64,000 nucleotides of DNA from Carnobacterium divergens (GCF_900258435.1 NZ_LT992558.1:924636-988635); one strand, 5' to 3'. Numbered from the stretch's first letter, positions 17,493 through 27,339 are shown. The notes: generated by a model not told the origin, from the sequence alone. Made by a program: numbers and translations.

Positions 17493-18374
17493 ATGGCAAA
17501 TCTCGGTTCCACTATAAAAAAATTTAGGAAACAGAATAAAATGACCCAAAAAACGTTAGCTGAAAAAATTTGCTCCCAAAGTGTCTTGAGCCGCATAGAA
17601 AGTGGACTAGAAGTTCCAAATGCTGTAGTGTTACATCAATTGTGCGAACGACTGGGCATCTCTGTTGAAAAAGCTGTTTCTTCTAATGTGAATCATATTT
17701 CTTCAAATAAAGACACGTTAAAAAAGATGAGTGATTATTTTGACAATAACCAATACGATCAGCTAAAAGCATTTTTAAAACAAAATAATTGCATCAACGA
17801 ATTTCACGAAGATGTTGATCTGCAGTTTTATTACTATTGTAAGGGAAGTTGTCGTTATTACGTAGACAGTGATTATAAAGGTGCACTAAATGATTTAACG
17901 ATGGCCTTAGAATATACTTATTCTCCTAATAATCATTATTTTACAACCTATGAAGTGCTAATTTTAAGTTGTTTAGGGAAAGTTTACATTGATCTAGGAC
18001 GAGAAGCCGAAGGAATGAACTTTCTTCACGATAGCTTATTGGCGATTAACAGTGTTTCAATGAATGAAAAGTCTTATTTGCTTACAAAGATATTCTATAA
18101 CATTGCGTCCATTCATCGACAAAAGAAAGCCTACAGTGATGCTAAAATTTACCTTGAAAAAGGAATTCAGTTTGCGAACGACCTACACAATAGCTACTAC
18201 TTATCAGAACTATTTTATGAAAAAGCCAGTATTTCTTATGTAGAAGGAGACCACAAAATGGCCTACTTAGATATGTCTGTCGCCTACGGGATTGCGCAAG
18301 GTGTTGAAAATAAGAAAATGACGTTATTAACAAAAGAAAAACTAATCAAGTGGGACTTTTATCCTGTTATTTGA
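17493..18374 (+). CDS. XRE-family regulator with TPR-like C-terminus (PlcR/Rgg type)
   Basis: A 293-residue protein. Residues about 1-65 form an XRE helix-turn-helix (LGSTIKKFRKQNKMTQKTLA, then SQSVLSRIESGLEVP). The remainder is all-helical with TPR-like repeats (about 75-290), as in peptide-sensing PlcR, PrgX and Rgg proteins. The ATG at 17493 has GTGAGG upstream; a TTG 18 nt earlier is open but has none. No signal-peptide-bearing pheromone ORF was seen on either side, so peptide sensing is inferred from architecture. It lies directly before cydA in the same orientation, but cydA has its own promoter. Confidence 0.85.
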   Translation: MANLGSTIKKFRKQNKMTQKTLAEKICSQSVLSRIESGLEVPNAVVLHQLCERLGISVEKAVSSNVNHISSNKDTLKKMSDYFDNNQYDQLKAFLKQNNCINEFHEDVDLQFYYYCKGSCRYYVDSDYKGALNDLTMALEYTYSPNNHYFTTYEVLILSCLGKVYIDLGREAEGMNFLHDSLLAINSVSMNEKSYLLTKIFYNIASIHRQKKAYSDAKIYLEKGIQFANDLHNSYYLSELFYEKASISYVEGDHKMAYLDMSVAYGIAQGVENKKMTLLTKEKLIKWDFYPVI

Positions 18375-18429
18375 AAAGCTTATATCATAGCCATTTTTAG
18401 AAAGTCAACAGAAATTTTGTCCCTAATGG

Positions 18430-18457
18430 TTGTAAAACTTTTTATAATGATTATAAT
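18430..18457 (+). promoter_or_regulatory. Promoter of the cydABCD operon
   Basis: TTGTAA and TATAAT with a 16-bp spacer. The leader to the GTG start is about 75 nt. An imperfect TTGTAAA...TTTATAA palindrome overlapping the promoter weakly recalls a Rex box, but the match is poor. Confidence 0.55.
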
Positions 18458-18532
18458 ATAGAGTGAAGTTCAAAAAATTAATATCAAAATTAGTTTTATG
18501 AAAATGAACATAAAAAGAGGAGGTTTTTTGTA

Positions 18533-19951
18533 GTGGGATTAGATATCGTTACACTAGCACGTTTTCAGTTTGCGATGACAACCGTTTTTCATTATTTCTT
18601 TGTGCCATTATCAATTGGATTAGCTTTAGCAGTTGCTGTCATGGAAACGATGTATGTTGTGAAGAAAAAAGATGTCTATAAAGACATGGCAAAATTTTGG
18701 GGACATATTTTCCTATTAAGTTTTGCTGTTGGGGTAGTAACAGGGATCATTCAAGAGTTTCAATTTGGGATGAACTGGTCAGACTATTCTCGATTTGTAG
18801 GAGATATTTTTGGAGCGCCACTTGCGGTAGAAGCGTTATTAGCCTTCTTCCTAGAGTCAACATTTATTGGATTGTGGATTTTTGGCTGGGATAAATTCAG
18901 CAAAAAAGTTCATATGGTCTTTATTTGGTTAGTGGTCTTTGGTTCGATGATGTCGGCTTTCTGGATTTTAGTAGCCAATAGCTTTATGCAACATCCAGTA
19001 GGATACGAATTAAACAATGGTCGCGCTGAATTAAATGATTTTGGTGCATTGTTAACAAGTCCTCAAGTATGGTATGAATTTAGTCACGTATTATTTGGTG
19101 CGGTAGTTCTTGGCGGCTTTGTGGTTGCTGGTTTATCAGCATTTAAACTACTTGCTAAAAAAGACACATCATTCTTTAAAAAGTCATTAAATATCGGCTT
19201 AACACTTGGCTTGATTGGTGCCGTTTGCTCTATTTTAAGTGGAGATTTACAAACAAAAGCTCTAGTACACGATCAACCAATGAAATTTGCTGCAACAGAA
19301 GGTTTGTATGAAGATTCTGGAGATCCTGCTTCATGGGCATTACTAGGCATTCATGACGTTGAAAAGAAAGAAACAACTTGGTCATTGGAAATCCCTTATT
19401 TATTAAGTATTCTTTCATTTAACAAACCAGAAGGTGCCATTCGAGGCATGCTGTCAATTAATAAAGAATTGATTGAAAAATACGGCAATCAGAATTACTT
19501 CCCACCGGTTCGAACTCTTTTTTGGAGTTTCAGAATTATGGCTGGTAGTGGGGTATTCTTATCACTAGTTGCTGTTCTGGGCTTATGGTTTAATAATAAG
19601 AAGAAAACGTTAATGGAAATGAACTGGTTATTACGTGTCATTGCATTTTGTACGTTTGTCCCATTTATTGCGAATACAGCAGGTTGGTTGATTACGGAAT
19701 TGGGTCGTTACCCATGGACGGTATACGGCGTCTTTACGATTGCGGATAGTGTATCACCAAACGTTTCAACAACGTCGCTATTAATTAGTAATATTATTTA
19801 CTTCTGTTTATTCTCAGGCCTTGGTGCCGTAATGGTTTACCTTGTGAAAAAAGAGATGGACAAAGGTCCTTACCATGAGCTAGAAAGTCAAGATCATGAT
19901 TCTAAAGCAAATGTAGATCCATTTGAAAAGGGGGCTTTCGGAGATGAGTGA
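18533..19951 (+). CDS. cydA: Cytochrome bd ubiquinol/menaquinol oxidase subunit I
   Basis: A 472-residue integral membrane protein with about nine helices, carrying the hemes of the bd-type oxidase that reduces oxygen with quinol electrons. Heme ligands are visible: His20 in FHYFFVPLSIG, a central His in FSHVLFG, and the GRYPW motif near residue 387. The Q-loop is short, as in Firmicutes. The start is GTG with AGAGGAGG upstream. First gene of cydABCD; it overlaps cydB by 8 nt. Confidence 0.97.
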   Translation: MGLDIVTLARFQFAMTTVFHYFFVPLSIGLALAVAVMETMYVVKKKDVYKDMAKFWGHIFLLSFAVGVVTGIIQEFQFGMNWSDYSRFVGDIFGAPLAVEALLAFFLESTFIGLWIFGWDKFSKKVHMVFIWLVVFGSMMSAFWILVANSFMQHPVGYELNNGRAELNDFGALLTSPQVWYEFSHVLFGAVVLGGFVVAGLSAFKLLAKKDTSFFKKSLNIGLTLGLIGAVCSILSGDLQTKALVHDQPMKFAATEGLYEDSGDPASWALLGIHDVEKKETTWSLEIPYLLSILSFNKPEGAIRGMLSINKELIEKYGNQNYFPPVRTLFWSFRIMAGSGVFLSLVAVLGLWFNNKKKTLMEMNWLLRVIAFCTFVPFIANTAGWLITELGRYPWTVYGVFTIADSVSPNVSTTSLLISNIIYFCLFSGLGAVMVYLVKKEMDKGPYHELESQDHDSKANVDPFEKGAFGDE

Positions 19952-20969
19952 TATCAGTAACTTACAGTTTTTGTGGTTTATTTTAATCGGTGTCCTATTC
20001 GCAGGCTTCTTCTTCTTAGAAGGATTTGACTTTGGCGTGGGGATGTCTACTCGTATTTTAGCAAAAGACCGGGAAGAGCGTTCACAAATTATTGAGTCAA
20101 TTGGTCCTGTCTGGGATGGGAACGAAGTTTGGTTGTTAACTGCTGGGGGCGCGATGTTTGCGTCATTCCCATACTGGTATGCTTCTGTATTTAGTGGCTA
20201 CTATCTAATTTTGTTTACAATCCTATTCGGTTTGATTATCCGCGGTGTATCGTTTGAGTTCCGTGGCAAAATGGAAACAGAAAAAGGGCGTAACTTCTGG
20301 GATTGGACATTATTCTTTGGAAGCATTATTCCACCATTCTTTTTTGGAGTTCTATTTACCAGTATGGTAAGTGGAATGCCACTAGATGCTGACGGAAATA
20401 TGACTGCAACGTTTACGTCTTACTTTACACCCTTCTCACTTGTTGGGGGTGTTGCATTAACATTATTATGCTTGTTACATGGCTTTAACTACATCCGTTT
20501 AAAAACAATCGGTGAAGTAAGAGATCGTGCAGTAGCTTATGGGAAAAAATTATATTTAGTCTTGTTTGTTGGGTTAGTAGCATTTGCAGGCTTGTTGTAT
20601 GTTTCAACTGACTTCTTTGATATTCACCCTGTATCAACACTAGCATGGTTAGTAGTGATTGTATTGCTAAGTGTACTAGCAACATACGGAATTTATAAAG
20701 ACAAAGAATGGTTGTCATTTATCACAAGTGGGTTGACTTTAATTGCTTTAGTCGCATTATTGTTCTTTGGTTTATTCCCACGTGTCATGGTAAGTTCAAT
20801 CTCACCTGACTTTGATTTAATGATTAAAACAGCTTCAAGTTCTCCGTATACGTTAAAACTAATGACATGGTTATCACTTTCAATCTTGCCATTTGTTATT
20901 GCGTATCAAAGTTGGAGTTACTACGTTTTCCGCAAACGAATTACTAAGGAAAAAGCGGTGAAATATTAA
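19944..20969 (+). CDS. cydB: Cytochrome bd oxidase subunit II
   Basis: A 341-residue membrane protein with about nine helices and the subunit II N-terminus (FLWFILIGVLFAGFFFLEGFD, then GPVWDGNEVWLLTAGGA). It forms the heterodimer with CydA. The ATG at 19944 overlaps the cydA stop by 8 nt and has AAGGGGG about 11 nt upstream; earlier in-frame starts lie inside cydA. Confidence 0.96.
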   Translation: MSDISNLQFLWFILIGVLFAGFFFLEGFDFGVGMSTRILAKDREERSQIIESIGPVWDGNEVWLLTAGGAMFASFPYWYASVFSGYYLILFTILFGLIIRGVSFEFRGKMETEKGRNFWDWTLFFGSIIPPFFFGVLFTSMVSGMPLDADGNMTATFTSYFTPFSLVGGVALTLLCLLHGFNYIRLKTIGEVRDRAVAYGKKLYLVLFVGLVAFAGLLYVSTDFFDIHPVSTLAWLVVIVLLSVLATYGIYKDKEWLSFITSGLTLIALVALLFFGLFPRVMVSSISPDFDLMIKTASSSPYTLKLMTWLSLSILPFVIAYQSWSYYVFRKRITKEKAVKY

Positions 20970-20971
20970 TT

Positions 20972-22714
20972 ATGATGGATAAACGCTTATTGGGTTTATC
21001 TGGCATGAAAAAAATGATGATAATGCTTGCAGGAATTTCTTTTCTGCAAGCTTTTATGATTATTTTTCAAGCTAGGTATTTGGCCCTTTCAATTACAGGA
21101 TTATGGAACGGTGAAGGATTGTCTCATCAGCTGACCAGAATGCTGTACTTTTTTTTAGCTTTTGGTGGTCGTCATTTATTGACACTAATTAGAGAACATC
21201 TTCTAGATAAGTATTCATATGAAAAAGGCAAAGAGTTACGAAAAGCATTATTGAACCAAGTTTTTTCATTAGGGCCTAATATGGTTCAAAAATCAGGAAC
21301 CGGAAACGTTGTGACAATGGCGTTAGAAGGTATCCGTCAAGCGGAAAATTACATCACCTTATTTTTATCAAAAATGATGAATATGATGATGATACCTTGG
21401 ATTGTCTTAATTTATGTTTTCACATTAGATGTTGATTCAGGTGTAATCATGATTATTGTTTTTCCAATCATTATTCTTTTTATGATTATTTTAGGCTATG
21501 CTGCTAAAGGGAAAGCAGATCGACAATATGAAACGTACCGTATTTTATCAAATCATTTTGTGGATGCCTTACAAGGCTTGGAAACCTTAAAGTTACTAGG
21601 TCTAAGTAAGAAATACCGTAAAAATGTGCATGATGTGAGCGAAAGCTATCGAAAAGCCACCATCAGTACGCTGAAGATAGCGATTTTATCAACGTTTGCA
21701 CTAGACTTTTTTACAACCTTATCCATTGCAGTAATCGCATTGTTCTTAGGGTTGCGTTTACTTGAAGGGGCGCTGTTGTTATTGCCAGCTTTGACAGTAT
21801 TGATTTTAGCACCTGAATTTTTCTTGCCTTTAAGAGAATTTTCAAGCGATTATCACGCAACTTTAGATGGGAAAAATGCCATGGGGGCTATTTTGGATGT
21901 TTTAGCATTAGAGACGCCGACGGATGTTGAGGTTTTATCAGATGAGTCTTCTCTTTGGAATGCTGAAAGTACACTAAAAATCAACAACTTAAAGGTTTCC
22001 TACGAAAATAATGATCGTTTAGCCATTGATGAGTTGAATTTTGAATGGAAGGGCTTTGGGAAAATTGGTTTGATTGGAGCCAGTGGATCTGGGAAATCAA
22101 CCTTTATTGATACAATTGGTGGTTTTTTACAGCCAATCGATGGAACTCAAATTGAACTAAATGGTACCAAAATCCCTCATTTTGCACAGCGTAATTGGCA
22201 AAAAGAAATGGTTTATATTCCACAAAAACCTTATTTGTTCCATGATACGTTAGCGAATAATATTCGTTTTTATCAACCAAAAGCAAATGATGAAGCGGTT
22301 TTAATGGCGGCCCAAAAAGCAGGGCTGAAAGAATTTATTGAAGAGCTGCCAGAAGGGCTGAATACCTTTGTTGGTGAAAGTGGTCGAATGATGAGTGGGG
22401 GTCAAGCCCAAAGAGTCGCGATTGCAAGAGCTTTTCTAGAGACGGAACGTAAAATTTTACTGTTTGATGAGCCAACTGCTCATTTAGACATCGAAACAGA
22501 AGTTGCCTTGAAAGAAACCATTCTGCCTTTGATGGAAAATCATTTAGTATTCTTTGCTACGCATCGATTGCATTGGACAAATGAAATGGATATGATTTTA
22601 GTTTTAGATCAAGGCAAAGTTGTAGATGCAGGCACTCACGAAGAATTACTAGCAAAAAATGGGGCGTATGTCTCCTTGATGAATCAAATGAGAGGAGAGC
22701 TACCAAATGAATAA
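20972..22714 (+). CDS. cydD: Thiol reductant ABC exporter, CydD-type subunit
   Basis: A 580-residue half-transporter: an N-terminal six-helix membrane domain (about 1-310) and a C-terminal ATPase with Walker A GASGSGKST, signature MSGGQAQRVAIARA and Walker B ILLFDEPTAHLD. With the next gene it forms the heterodimeric CydDC exporter of cysteine/glutathione needed for bd oxidase assembly. Naming of the two subunits is swapped in Bacillus. A second ATG at 20975 is equally possible. It begins 2 nt after cydB. Confidence 0.93.
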   Translation: MMDKRLLGLSGMKKMMIMLAGISFLQAFMIIFQARYLALSITGLWNGEGLSHQLTRMLYFFLAFGGRHLLTLIREHLLDKYSYEKGKELRKALLNQVFSLGPNMVQKSGTGNVVTMALEGIRQAENYITLFLSKMMNMMMIPWIVLIYVFTLDVDSGVIMIIVFPIIILFMIILGYAAKGKADRQYETYRILSNHFVDALQGLETLKLLGLSKKYRKNVHDVSESYRKATISTLKIAILSTFALDFFTTLSIAVIALFLGLRLLEGALLLLPALTVLILAPEFFLPLREFSSDYHATLDGKNAMGAILDVLALETPTDVEVLSDESSLWNAESTLKINNLKVSYENNDRLAIDELNFEWKGFGKIGLIGASGSGKSTFIDTIGGFLQPIDGTQIELNGTKIPHFAQRNWQKEMVYIPQKPYLFHDTLANNIRFYQPKANDEAVLMAAQKAGLKEFIEELPEGLNTFVGESGRMMSGGQAQRVAIARAFLETERKILLFDEPTAHLDIETEVALKETILPLMENHLVFFATHRLHWTNEMDMILVLDQGKVVDAGTHEELLAKNGAYVSLMNQMRGELPNE

Positions 22715-24479
22715 AAAAATGATGCAAAAAATGCGTCAAACGTTTCGTGAAGATAATTGGGTGAAGCCTTATATGGCAAAATATCGTAAATTATTATACC
22801 TTGTTTTATTCTTAGGGTTTATGACGCTATTTTGTGGAAGTGCGTTGATGTTTGTTTCTGGGTACTTAATTAGTCGTTCGGCTAGTTTACCTGAAAACAT
22901 TATGCTGGTTTATGTTCCCATTGTACTAACGAGAGCCTTCGGGATTGGCAGACCAACGTTTCGTTACGTTGAGCGCTTAGTGAGTCATAACTGGGTGTTA
23001 AAAATGACCTCTGATTTACGTGTGAAATTGTATCGTTCTTTAGAAAAAGAAGCAATCTTCTTTAAAGGAAAATACAAGACGGGAGATATTTTAGCTATTT
23101 TAGCAGAAGATATCGATCACATCCAAAACTTGTATTTACGAACTATTTTTCCAACATTGATTTCATGGGGTATTTATATTTTAGTTGTGATTGGATTGGG
23201 CTTCTTTTCAATTCCATTTTCGCTAATGATGTTGTTGATGCTAGCGGTTGTCACAATCTTAATGCCGCTAGTATCGGTTTTAGTGAACGGTGCCAGAATG
23301 TACGCTCAAAAAACCGCTCGTAATGGTTTATACGATCAATTAACAGATGCGGTTTTAGGTGTAGGCGATTGGCTATTTAGTGGCAGAAAGCATGACTTTA
23401 TCACTAGTTATGAAGCGAGTGAAGCAGAAGTTCGTGATTACGATGAAAAAATCAAACGATTTGATCGTGTTCGTGATTTCTTAGTTCAGCTTTGCTTTGG
23501 GTTAATTGCACTAGCTGTTTTAGTTTGGACAAGTACGGTTTTTCAAGGGAATCATGGCGGTGGTGCCAACTGGATTGCCGCTTTCGTGCTAGCCGTTTTT
23601 CCATTAATTGATGCTTTTGCACCGATTCCTCAAGCCGTTTCTGAATTGCCTATCTATGAGGATTCAGTGGAACGTATGAACGCGTTACCGAAGATTGATG
23701 ATTCTAATGATGAAGCAACTGAACGTGCGGCAGCAATAACAGAAGGTGCTTTTCAAGAACTTTGTATTCAACAGGTGTCGTTTTCTTATGAGAAGAGCCA
23801 TAAAACAATTATTGATGAGTTGTCGATTACTTTAGCGAAAGGGGAAAAACTTGCGTTGTTAGGTAAAAGTGGCGCTGGTAAAAGTACGCTTGGCAAAATG
23901 CTTCGTGGCGATTTAATGCCAACAGCAGGCGAAATTACGATTAATGGTATTCCAACTTATGAATTTGGAGATAGGATTTCAAATTGGGTTGGAGTGATGA
24001 ATCAAAGTCCGTATCTATTTGATACCACAGTACTAAATAATGTCCGTCTAGGGAATATTAAAGCAACGGATGAAGAAGTGATCGCAGCGCTTTATCAAGT
24101 TGGATTAGGTGAAATGATTGCAAGTTTGCCAGAAGGCTTTCATACACTAGTAGAAGAAGCTGGTGGTCGCTTTTCTGGAGGCGAAAGACAACGTTTAGCC
24201 TTGGCACGGATTCTATTGCAAGATACACCCATTGTGCTGTTAGACGAGCCGACAGTAGGCTTAGATCCAATTACAGAACAAAAGTTGTTAGATACATTGT
24301 TTGATGTATTGAAGGATAAAACGATTGTTTGGATTACCCATCATTTACAAGGCGTGAATCAAATGGATCAAGTAATTTTTCTTGAAAATGGGAAAATTGA
24401 GATTTTTGGCACCCCAACGGAGCTTTTAGCTACGAATGAACGTTACCAAAGGTTATATCGTTTAGATCGAGGCGAATAA
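22707..24479 (+). CDS. cydC: Thiol reductant ABC exporter, CydC-type subunit
   Basis: A 590-residue half-transporter with a six-helix membrane domain (about 25-320) and an ATPase domain with Walker A GKSGAGKST, signature FSGGERQRLALAR and Walker B VLLDEPTVGLD. It overlaps the cydD stop by 8 nt with GAGAGGAG before the ATG. It is the last gene of the operon, ending at a strong terminator. Confidence 0.93.
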   Translation: MNKKMMQKMRQTFREDNWVKPYMAKYRKLLYLVLFLGFMTLFCGSALMFVSGYLISRSASLPENIMLVYVPIVLTRAFGIGRPTFRYVERLVSHNWVLKMTSDLRVKLYRSLEKEAIFFKGKYKTGDILAILAEDIDHIQNLYLRTIFPTLISWGIYILVVIGLGFFSIPFSLMMLLMLAVVTILMPLVSVLVNGARMYAQKTARNGLYDQLTDAVLGVGDWLFSGRKHDFITSYEASEAEVRDYDEKIKRFDRVRDFLVQLCFGLIALAVLVWTSTVFQGNHGGGANWIAAFVLAVFPLIDAFAPIPQAVSELPIYEDSVERMNALPKIDDSNDEATERAAAITEGAFQELCIQQVSFSYEKSHKTIIDELSITLAKGEKLALLGKSGAGKSTLGKMLRGDLMPTAGEITINGIPTYEFGDRISNWVGVMNQSPYLFDTTVLNNVRLGNIKATDEEVIAALYQVGLGEMIASLPEGFHTLVEEAGGRFSGGERQRLALARILLQDTPIVLLDEPTVGLDPITEQKLLDTLFDVLKDKTIVWITHHLQGVNQMDQVIFLENGKIEIFGTPTELLATNERYQRLYRLDRGE

Positions 24480-24480
24480 A

Positions 24481-24525
24481 CATAAAAAGAGGAAGTTCAT
24501 CTTAGATGAACTTCCTCTTTTTATG
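24481..24525. terminator. Bidirectional terminator between cydC and polyprenyl synthase genes
   Basis: A perfect 21-bp stem with a TTA loop; the arms carry AAAAAGAGGAAG and CTTCCTCTTTTT, giving T-runs on both strands for the two convergent genes. Confidence 0.93.
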
Positions 24526-24531
24526 TTGAAA

Positions 24532-25518
24532 TTAATAATTTCGATTAAGTAACTGTTTTGTTAAAGCCAATAAAAGATGTTTTTCCGGTTGTTCAGGCAA
24601 ACTATTGATGCCTTTCAAGGCTTTGTTTGTATAGCGTTCGGCTAAGTGTTTAGCTTCTTCAACGCCTTGGTATTTGTCAATTAAGGAAAGAACCATCGTG
24701 ACATCTTCTTGACTCATAGCAGCCCCATTTTTTAAATAAGGAGCAAATTCCTTTTGATGGCCACGCATTGCTAAAATCAAAGGTAGAGAGTAAACGCCTT
24801 GCTTCACATCTTCTAAGACAGGTTTTTTTAAAACTTCACTGTTTTCAGTATAGTCTAAAATATCATCTAGAATTTGAAAGGCAATTCCAATATTATGTCC
24901 GATATGATGGCTGCTAGTAATTACTTTTAAATCAGCCTTCCCCATCTGAGCACCCTCAAAGCAACTTAGTGAAAAAAGTTGAGCTGTTTTGCCCGTAACG
25001 CGTCGTAAGTATTGGCGAAGAGTCACATCTGTGTTGTAGCGCAGATGCATTTGATCTAACTCTCCAATTAAGATGCGTTTCATTGTAAAGGCATTTAATT
25101 TTATGGTGCTAAAAGAATCTGTCGCATCGGCGATTAAGTCAAAATAAACCGTAAAAAGAAAATCTCCTGTATACACAGCAATATCTTTTCCGTATTTTGC
25201 TTGCACAGTCGGTGTTCCTCTTCTTGTAGGAGAGTCGTCAATAATGTCGTCATGTATCAGCGTTGCCATGTGTAGTATTTCAAGTGAAGCGGCAGTATAA
25301 ATTAATTTTTTATGTTTTTTCTTTGTGGCGCTACCAAAACGTGAAAAAAGAATAAAGTAAGCAGGGCGTAATAATTTCCCACCAGAATGTAGGAGGTCAT
25401 GAATGGTAGTTTCAACTTCTTTATTACGAATTCGAACTTTTTTTTCCATCACTGCGTAGCTTTCAGCTAAATCGTCTTTGATTGCTGGAAAATTTTCCCA
25501 CATAGGATGAATTGGCAT
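24532..25518 (-). CDS. Trans-polyprenyl diphosphate synthase (heptaprenyl type, quinone side chain)
   Basis: A 328-residue prenyltransferase with both aspartate-rich motifs: DDIIDDSPTRRG (about 98-109) and DDILDYT (about 224-230), plus GGKLLRPA near the N-terminus. It condenses isopentenyl diphosphate into the side chain of menaquinone or demethylmenaquinone. The ATG at 25518 has AAAGGA upstream; an earlier TTG-type start adds eight residues without a site. It is divergent from the MenA-like gene, which uses its product. Confidence 0.9.
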   Translation of the reverse strand: MPIHPMWENFPAIKDDLAESYAVMEKKVRIRNKEVETTIHDLLHSGGKLLRPAYFILFSRFGSATKKKHKKLIYTAASLEILHMATLIHDDIIDDSPTRRGTPTVQAKYGKDIAVYTGDFLFTVYFDLIADATDSFSTIKLNAFTMKRILIGELDQMHLRYNTDVTLRQYLRRVTGKTAQLFSLSCFEGAQMGKADLKVITSSHHIGHNIGIAFQILDDILDYTENSEVLKKPVLEDVKQGVYSLPLILAMRGHQKEFAPYLKNGAAMSQEDVTMVLSLIDKYQGVEEAKHLAERYTNKALKGINSLPEQPEKHLLLALTKQLLNRNY

Positions 25519-25774
25519 AGTTGGTTTCCTTTCAAGTAGCACGGATGGCCACTTCTATTTTATCGGTTTTTAAATGGATAGTATCATTCATAAATCTATC
25601 GCATTCTACCGCCTGTGTCAACGATTGTGAATTAAAAAATAAGTTTTTTTGGAGAGAAAAAGGAAAAAAGAAAAATTACTTGACATTAATCGGGGTTCAT
25701 CGCATATTTAGGTAATAGAAGAATTTAATTTAGGTAAAATCAATTAGGATTGGTTTAGATGAAGGATGGGTTAT

Positions 25775-26683
25775 ATGAAAGTTAAAACTTTTTTAGAATT
25801 AGTTGAAATACAAGCAAAGACTGCAAGTATTTTGCCCTATTTTATGGGCATCATTTATGCGTGGTATCATTATCAAGAGCTTCATTTATTGAATCTGCTG
25901 CTCTTTTTTATTGCGATGTTTTTATTTAATATGGCGGTGGATGCGATTGACAATTATATGGATTATAAGAAAGCATCAAAGGAGCACAATTACCGTGAAG
26001 AGGTGAATATCATTGGACGTGAAAACATTCCAATTCAATTAGTAGGAATGTTGATTGTCATTATGGTTGTCATTTCAGCAGGGTTAGGCCTTTATCTAGT
26101 GAAACAAACGGGTTGGCCGTTACTTTATATGGGATTATATTGTTATTTTATCGGTATTTTTTATTCCTCTGGTCCAAAGCCAATTTCAAGCATGCCTTTA
26201 GGAGAAGTTTTTTCAGGTTTTACAATGGGCTTTATGATTTATTTAATCAGTATCTATGTAAATGCGTATAATGTGATGACGTTCGATAGTCAGACATTCT
26301 TTATTATTCTATTTGCATCGATTCCGAATATGTTTGCAATTGCCAATTTGATGTTAGCCAATAATATTTGTGATTTAGAAGAAGATGTGACGAACAAACG
26401 CTTCACATTGCCCTATTATCTAGGAAAAGCCAATGCGTTGAAGCTTTTTAAATGGCTGTATATTCTAGCTTTCGTATCATTAATTATTTCAGTTTATGTC
26501 GGAATTTATCCAAAAATGATGTTAGTGACATTACTTGCCATTCCGTTTGTTAATAAAAATGTCACCAAATTTTTACACCTACAAGATAAACGTAAAACCT
26601 TTGTCTGTGCCGTTCAAAACCTAGCCTTAATTACCACCTTACAAGTTGTTACATTTTTAATAGGAATATGGGTAGATTTTTAA
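25775..26683 (+). CDS. menA: UbiA-family prenyltransferase, MenA-like
   Basis: A 302-residue membrane protein with eight or nine helices. The UbiA motifs are NMAVDAIDNYMDY (about 54-66) and a second acidic cluster NNICDLEEDVTNKR (about 207-220). It most likely attaches the polyprenyl chain to 1,4-dihydroxy-2-naphthoate to give demethylmenaquinone for the bd oxidase. ATG 25775 is preferred (AAGGA 9 nt upstream) over an ATG three codons earlier. Other men genes are not in the window. Confidence 0.85.
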   Translation: MKVKTFLELVEIQAKTASILPYFMGIIYAWYHYQELHLLNLLLFFIAMFLFNMAVDAIDNYMDYKKASKEHNYREEVNIIGRENIPIQLVGMLIVIMVVISAGLGLYLVKQTGWPLLYMGLYCYFIGIFYSSGPKPISSMPLGEVFSGFTMGFMIYLISIYVNAYNVMTFDSQTFFIILFASIPNMFAIANLMLANNICDLEEDVTNKRFTLPYYLGKANALKLFKWLYILAFVSLIISVYVGIYPKMMLVTLLAIPFVNKNVTKFLHLQDKRKTFVCAVQNLALITTLQVVTFLIGIWVDF

Positions 26684-26721
26684 ATTCCCTTTCTCATTAT
26701 AAAATTAAAAATTAAAAAACA

Positions 26722-26750
26722 TTGAATCTTGTATAAAAGATTGCGATAAT
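26722..26750 (+). promoter_or_regulatory. Promoter of the DUF1149 gene
   Basis: TTGAAT and GATAAT are separated by 17 bp, about 40 bp before the start codon. Confidence 0.55.
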
Positions 26751-26792
26751 GTAAGTAGAAATTTGATTATTAAAAAAGGGGCTATAACTAAC

Positions 26793-27176
26793 ATGAACAT
26801 TTTAAGAGGACAGGTTTCAGTAGATAAATACAATTTTGAACTAGTTGAAGGCGAGCCATCGTTAACTACGAACGTTGAAGTGAAAATTAATGAAGTCGTA
26901 CCATCAGATGAAGCCGATAAAAATATTTTAGAAAACGGCAAAATTTTCCGTATAGAAGTACCATTTGCACTAGAATTAGATCGTTTTAAAATTGAAGGAC
27001 TAATCAGCCAAATTGCTCAAATTGAAGAATTTTTTGGACAACCAAATGAATTGGAAGTAGATACAATGCGCGAACTTTCAAAACCTTTAATTGAGTATAT
27101 TGAACGTCTAACTTATGAAGTAACCGAAATTGCTTTTGATGAACCTGGTGTGACATTAAATTTTGAATCGAATTAA
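26793..27176 (+). CDS. DUF1149 family protein (SecB-like fold)
   Basis: A 127-residue soluble, acidic protein. The FELVEG...LTTNVEVKINE strand region, the ALELDRFKIEGLISQIAQIEEF segment and LSKPLIEYIERLTYEVTEIAFD are characteristic of DUF1149, common in enterococci, carnobacteria and lactobacilli. Its order of strands and helices resembles SecB, so a chaperone-like role is possible but unproven. The start at 26793 has AAGGGG upstream; the open frame extends 10 codons further. Confidence 0.85.
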   Translation: MNILRGQVSVDKYNFELVEGEPSLTTNVEVKINEVVPSDEADKNILENGKIFRIEVPFALELDRFKIEGLISQIAQIEEFFGQPNELEVDTMRELSKPLIEYIERLTYEVTEIAFDEPGVTLNFESN

Positions 27177-27187
27177 AAAAGATTGAG

Positions 27188-27221
27188 AAGAATCATTCAA
27201 ACTTGAGTGGTTCTTTTTTTA
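27188..27221 (+). terminator. Terminator after the DUF1149 gene
   Basis: AAGAATCATTCA pairs with TGAGTGGTTCTT (two G-T pairs) around a short loop, then seven T. Confidence 0.8.
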
Positions 27222-27280
27222 TAGATAAAATTTAGATAAGAAGCCTTGCAATGCATCCTTTTGACTGAATTAAGAAACGT

Positions 27281-27339
27281 CTGTTTGTGAAAAAAATATC
27301 CAGTTTTATAAAGGTTTATGTTTTGTTTTTCACAAACAG
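27281..27339. promoter_or_regulatory. 14-bp inverted repeat upstream of ndh with Rex-like half sites
   Basis: CTGTTTGTGAAAAA (27281-27294) and its exact reverse complement TTTTTCACAAACAG (27326-27339) flank 31 nt. Each arm contains TTGTGAA, the half site of the redox repressor Rex. A possible -35 (TTGACG, 27345-27350) follows directly. Confidence 0.5.

Noticed and set aside
18430..18450. Rex operator at the cydA promoter
   Set aside because: TTGTAAA...TTTATAA departs from TTGTGAA...TTCACAA at the key G and C positions; kept only as a note in the promoter entry.
26793..27176. DUF1149 gene as part of the quinone pathway because of its position
   Set aside because: It has its own promoter and terminator and no enzyme motif; the family occurs in many contexts.
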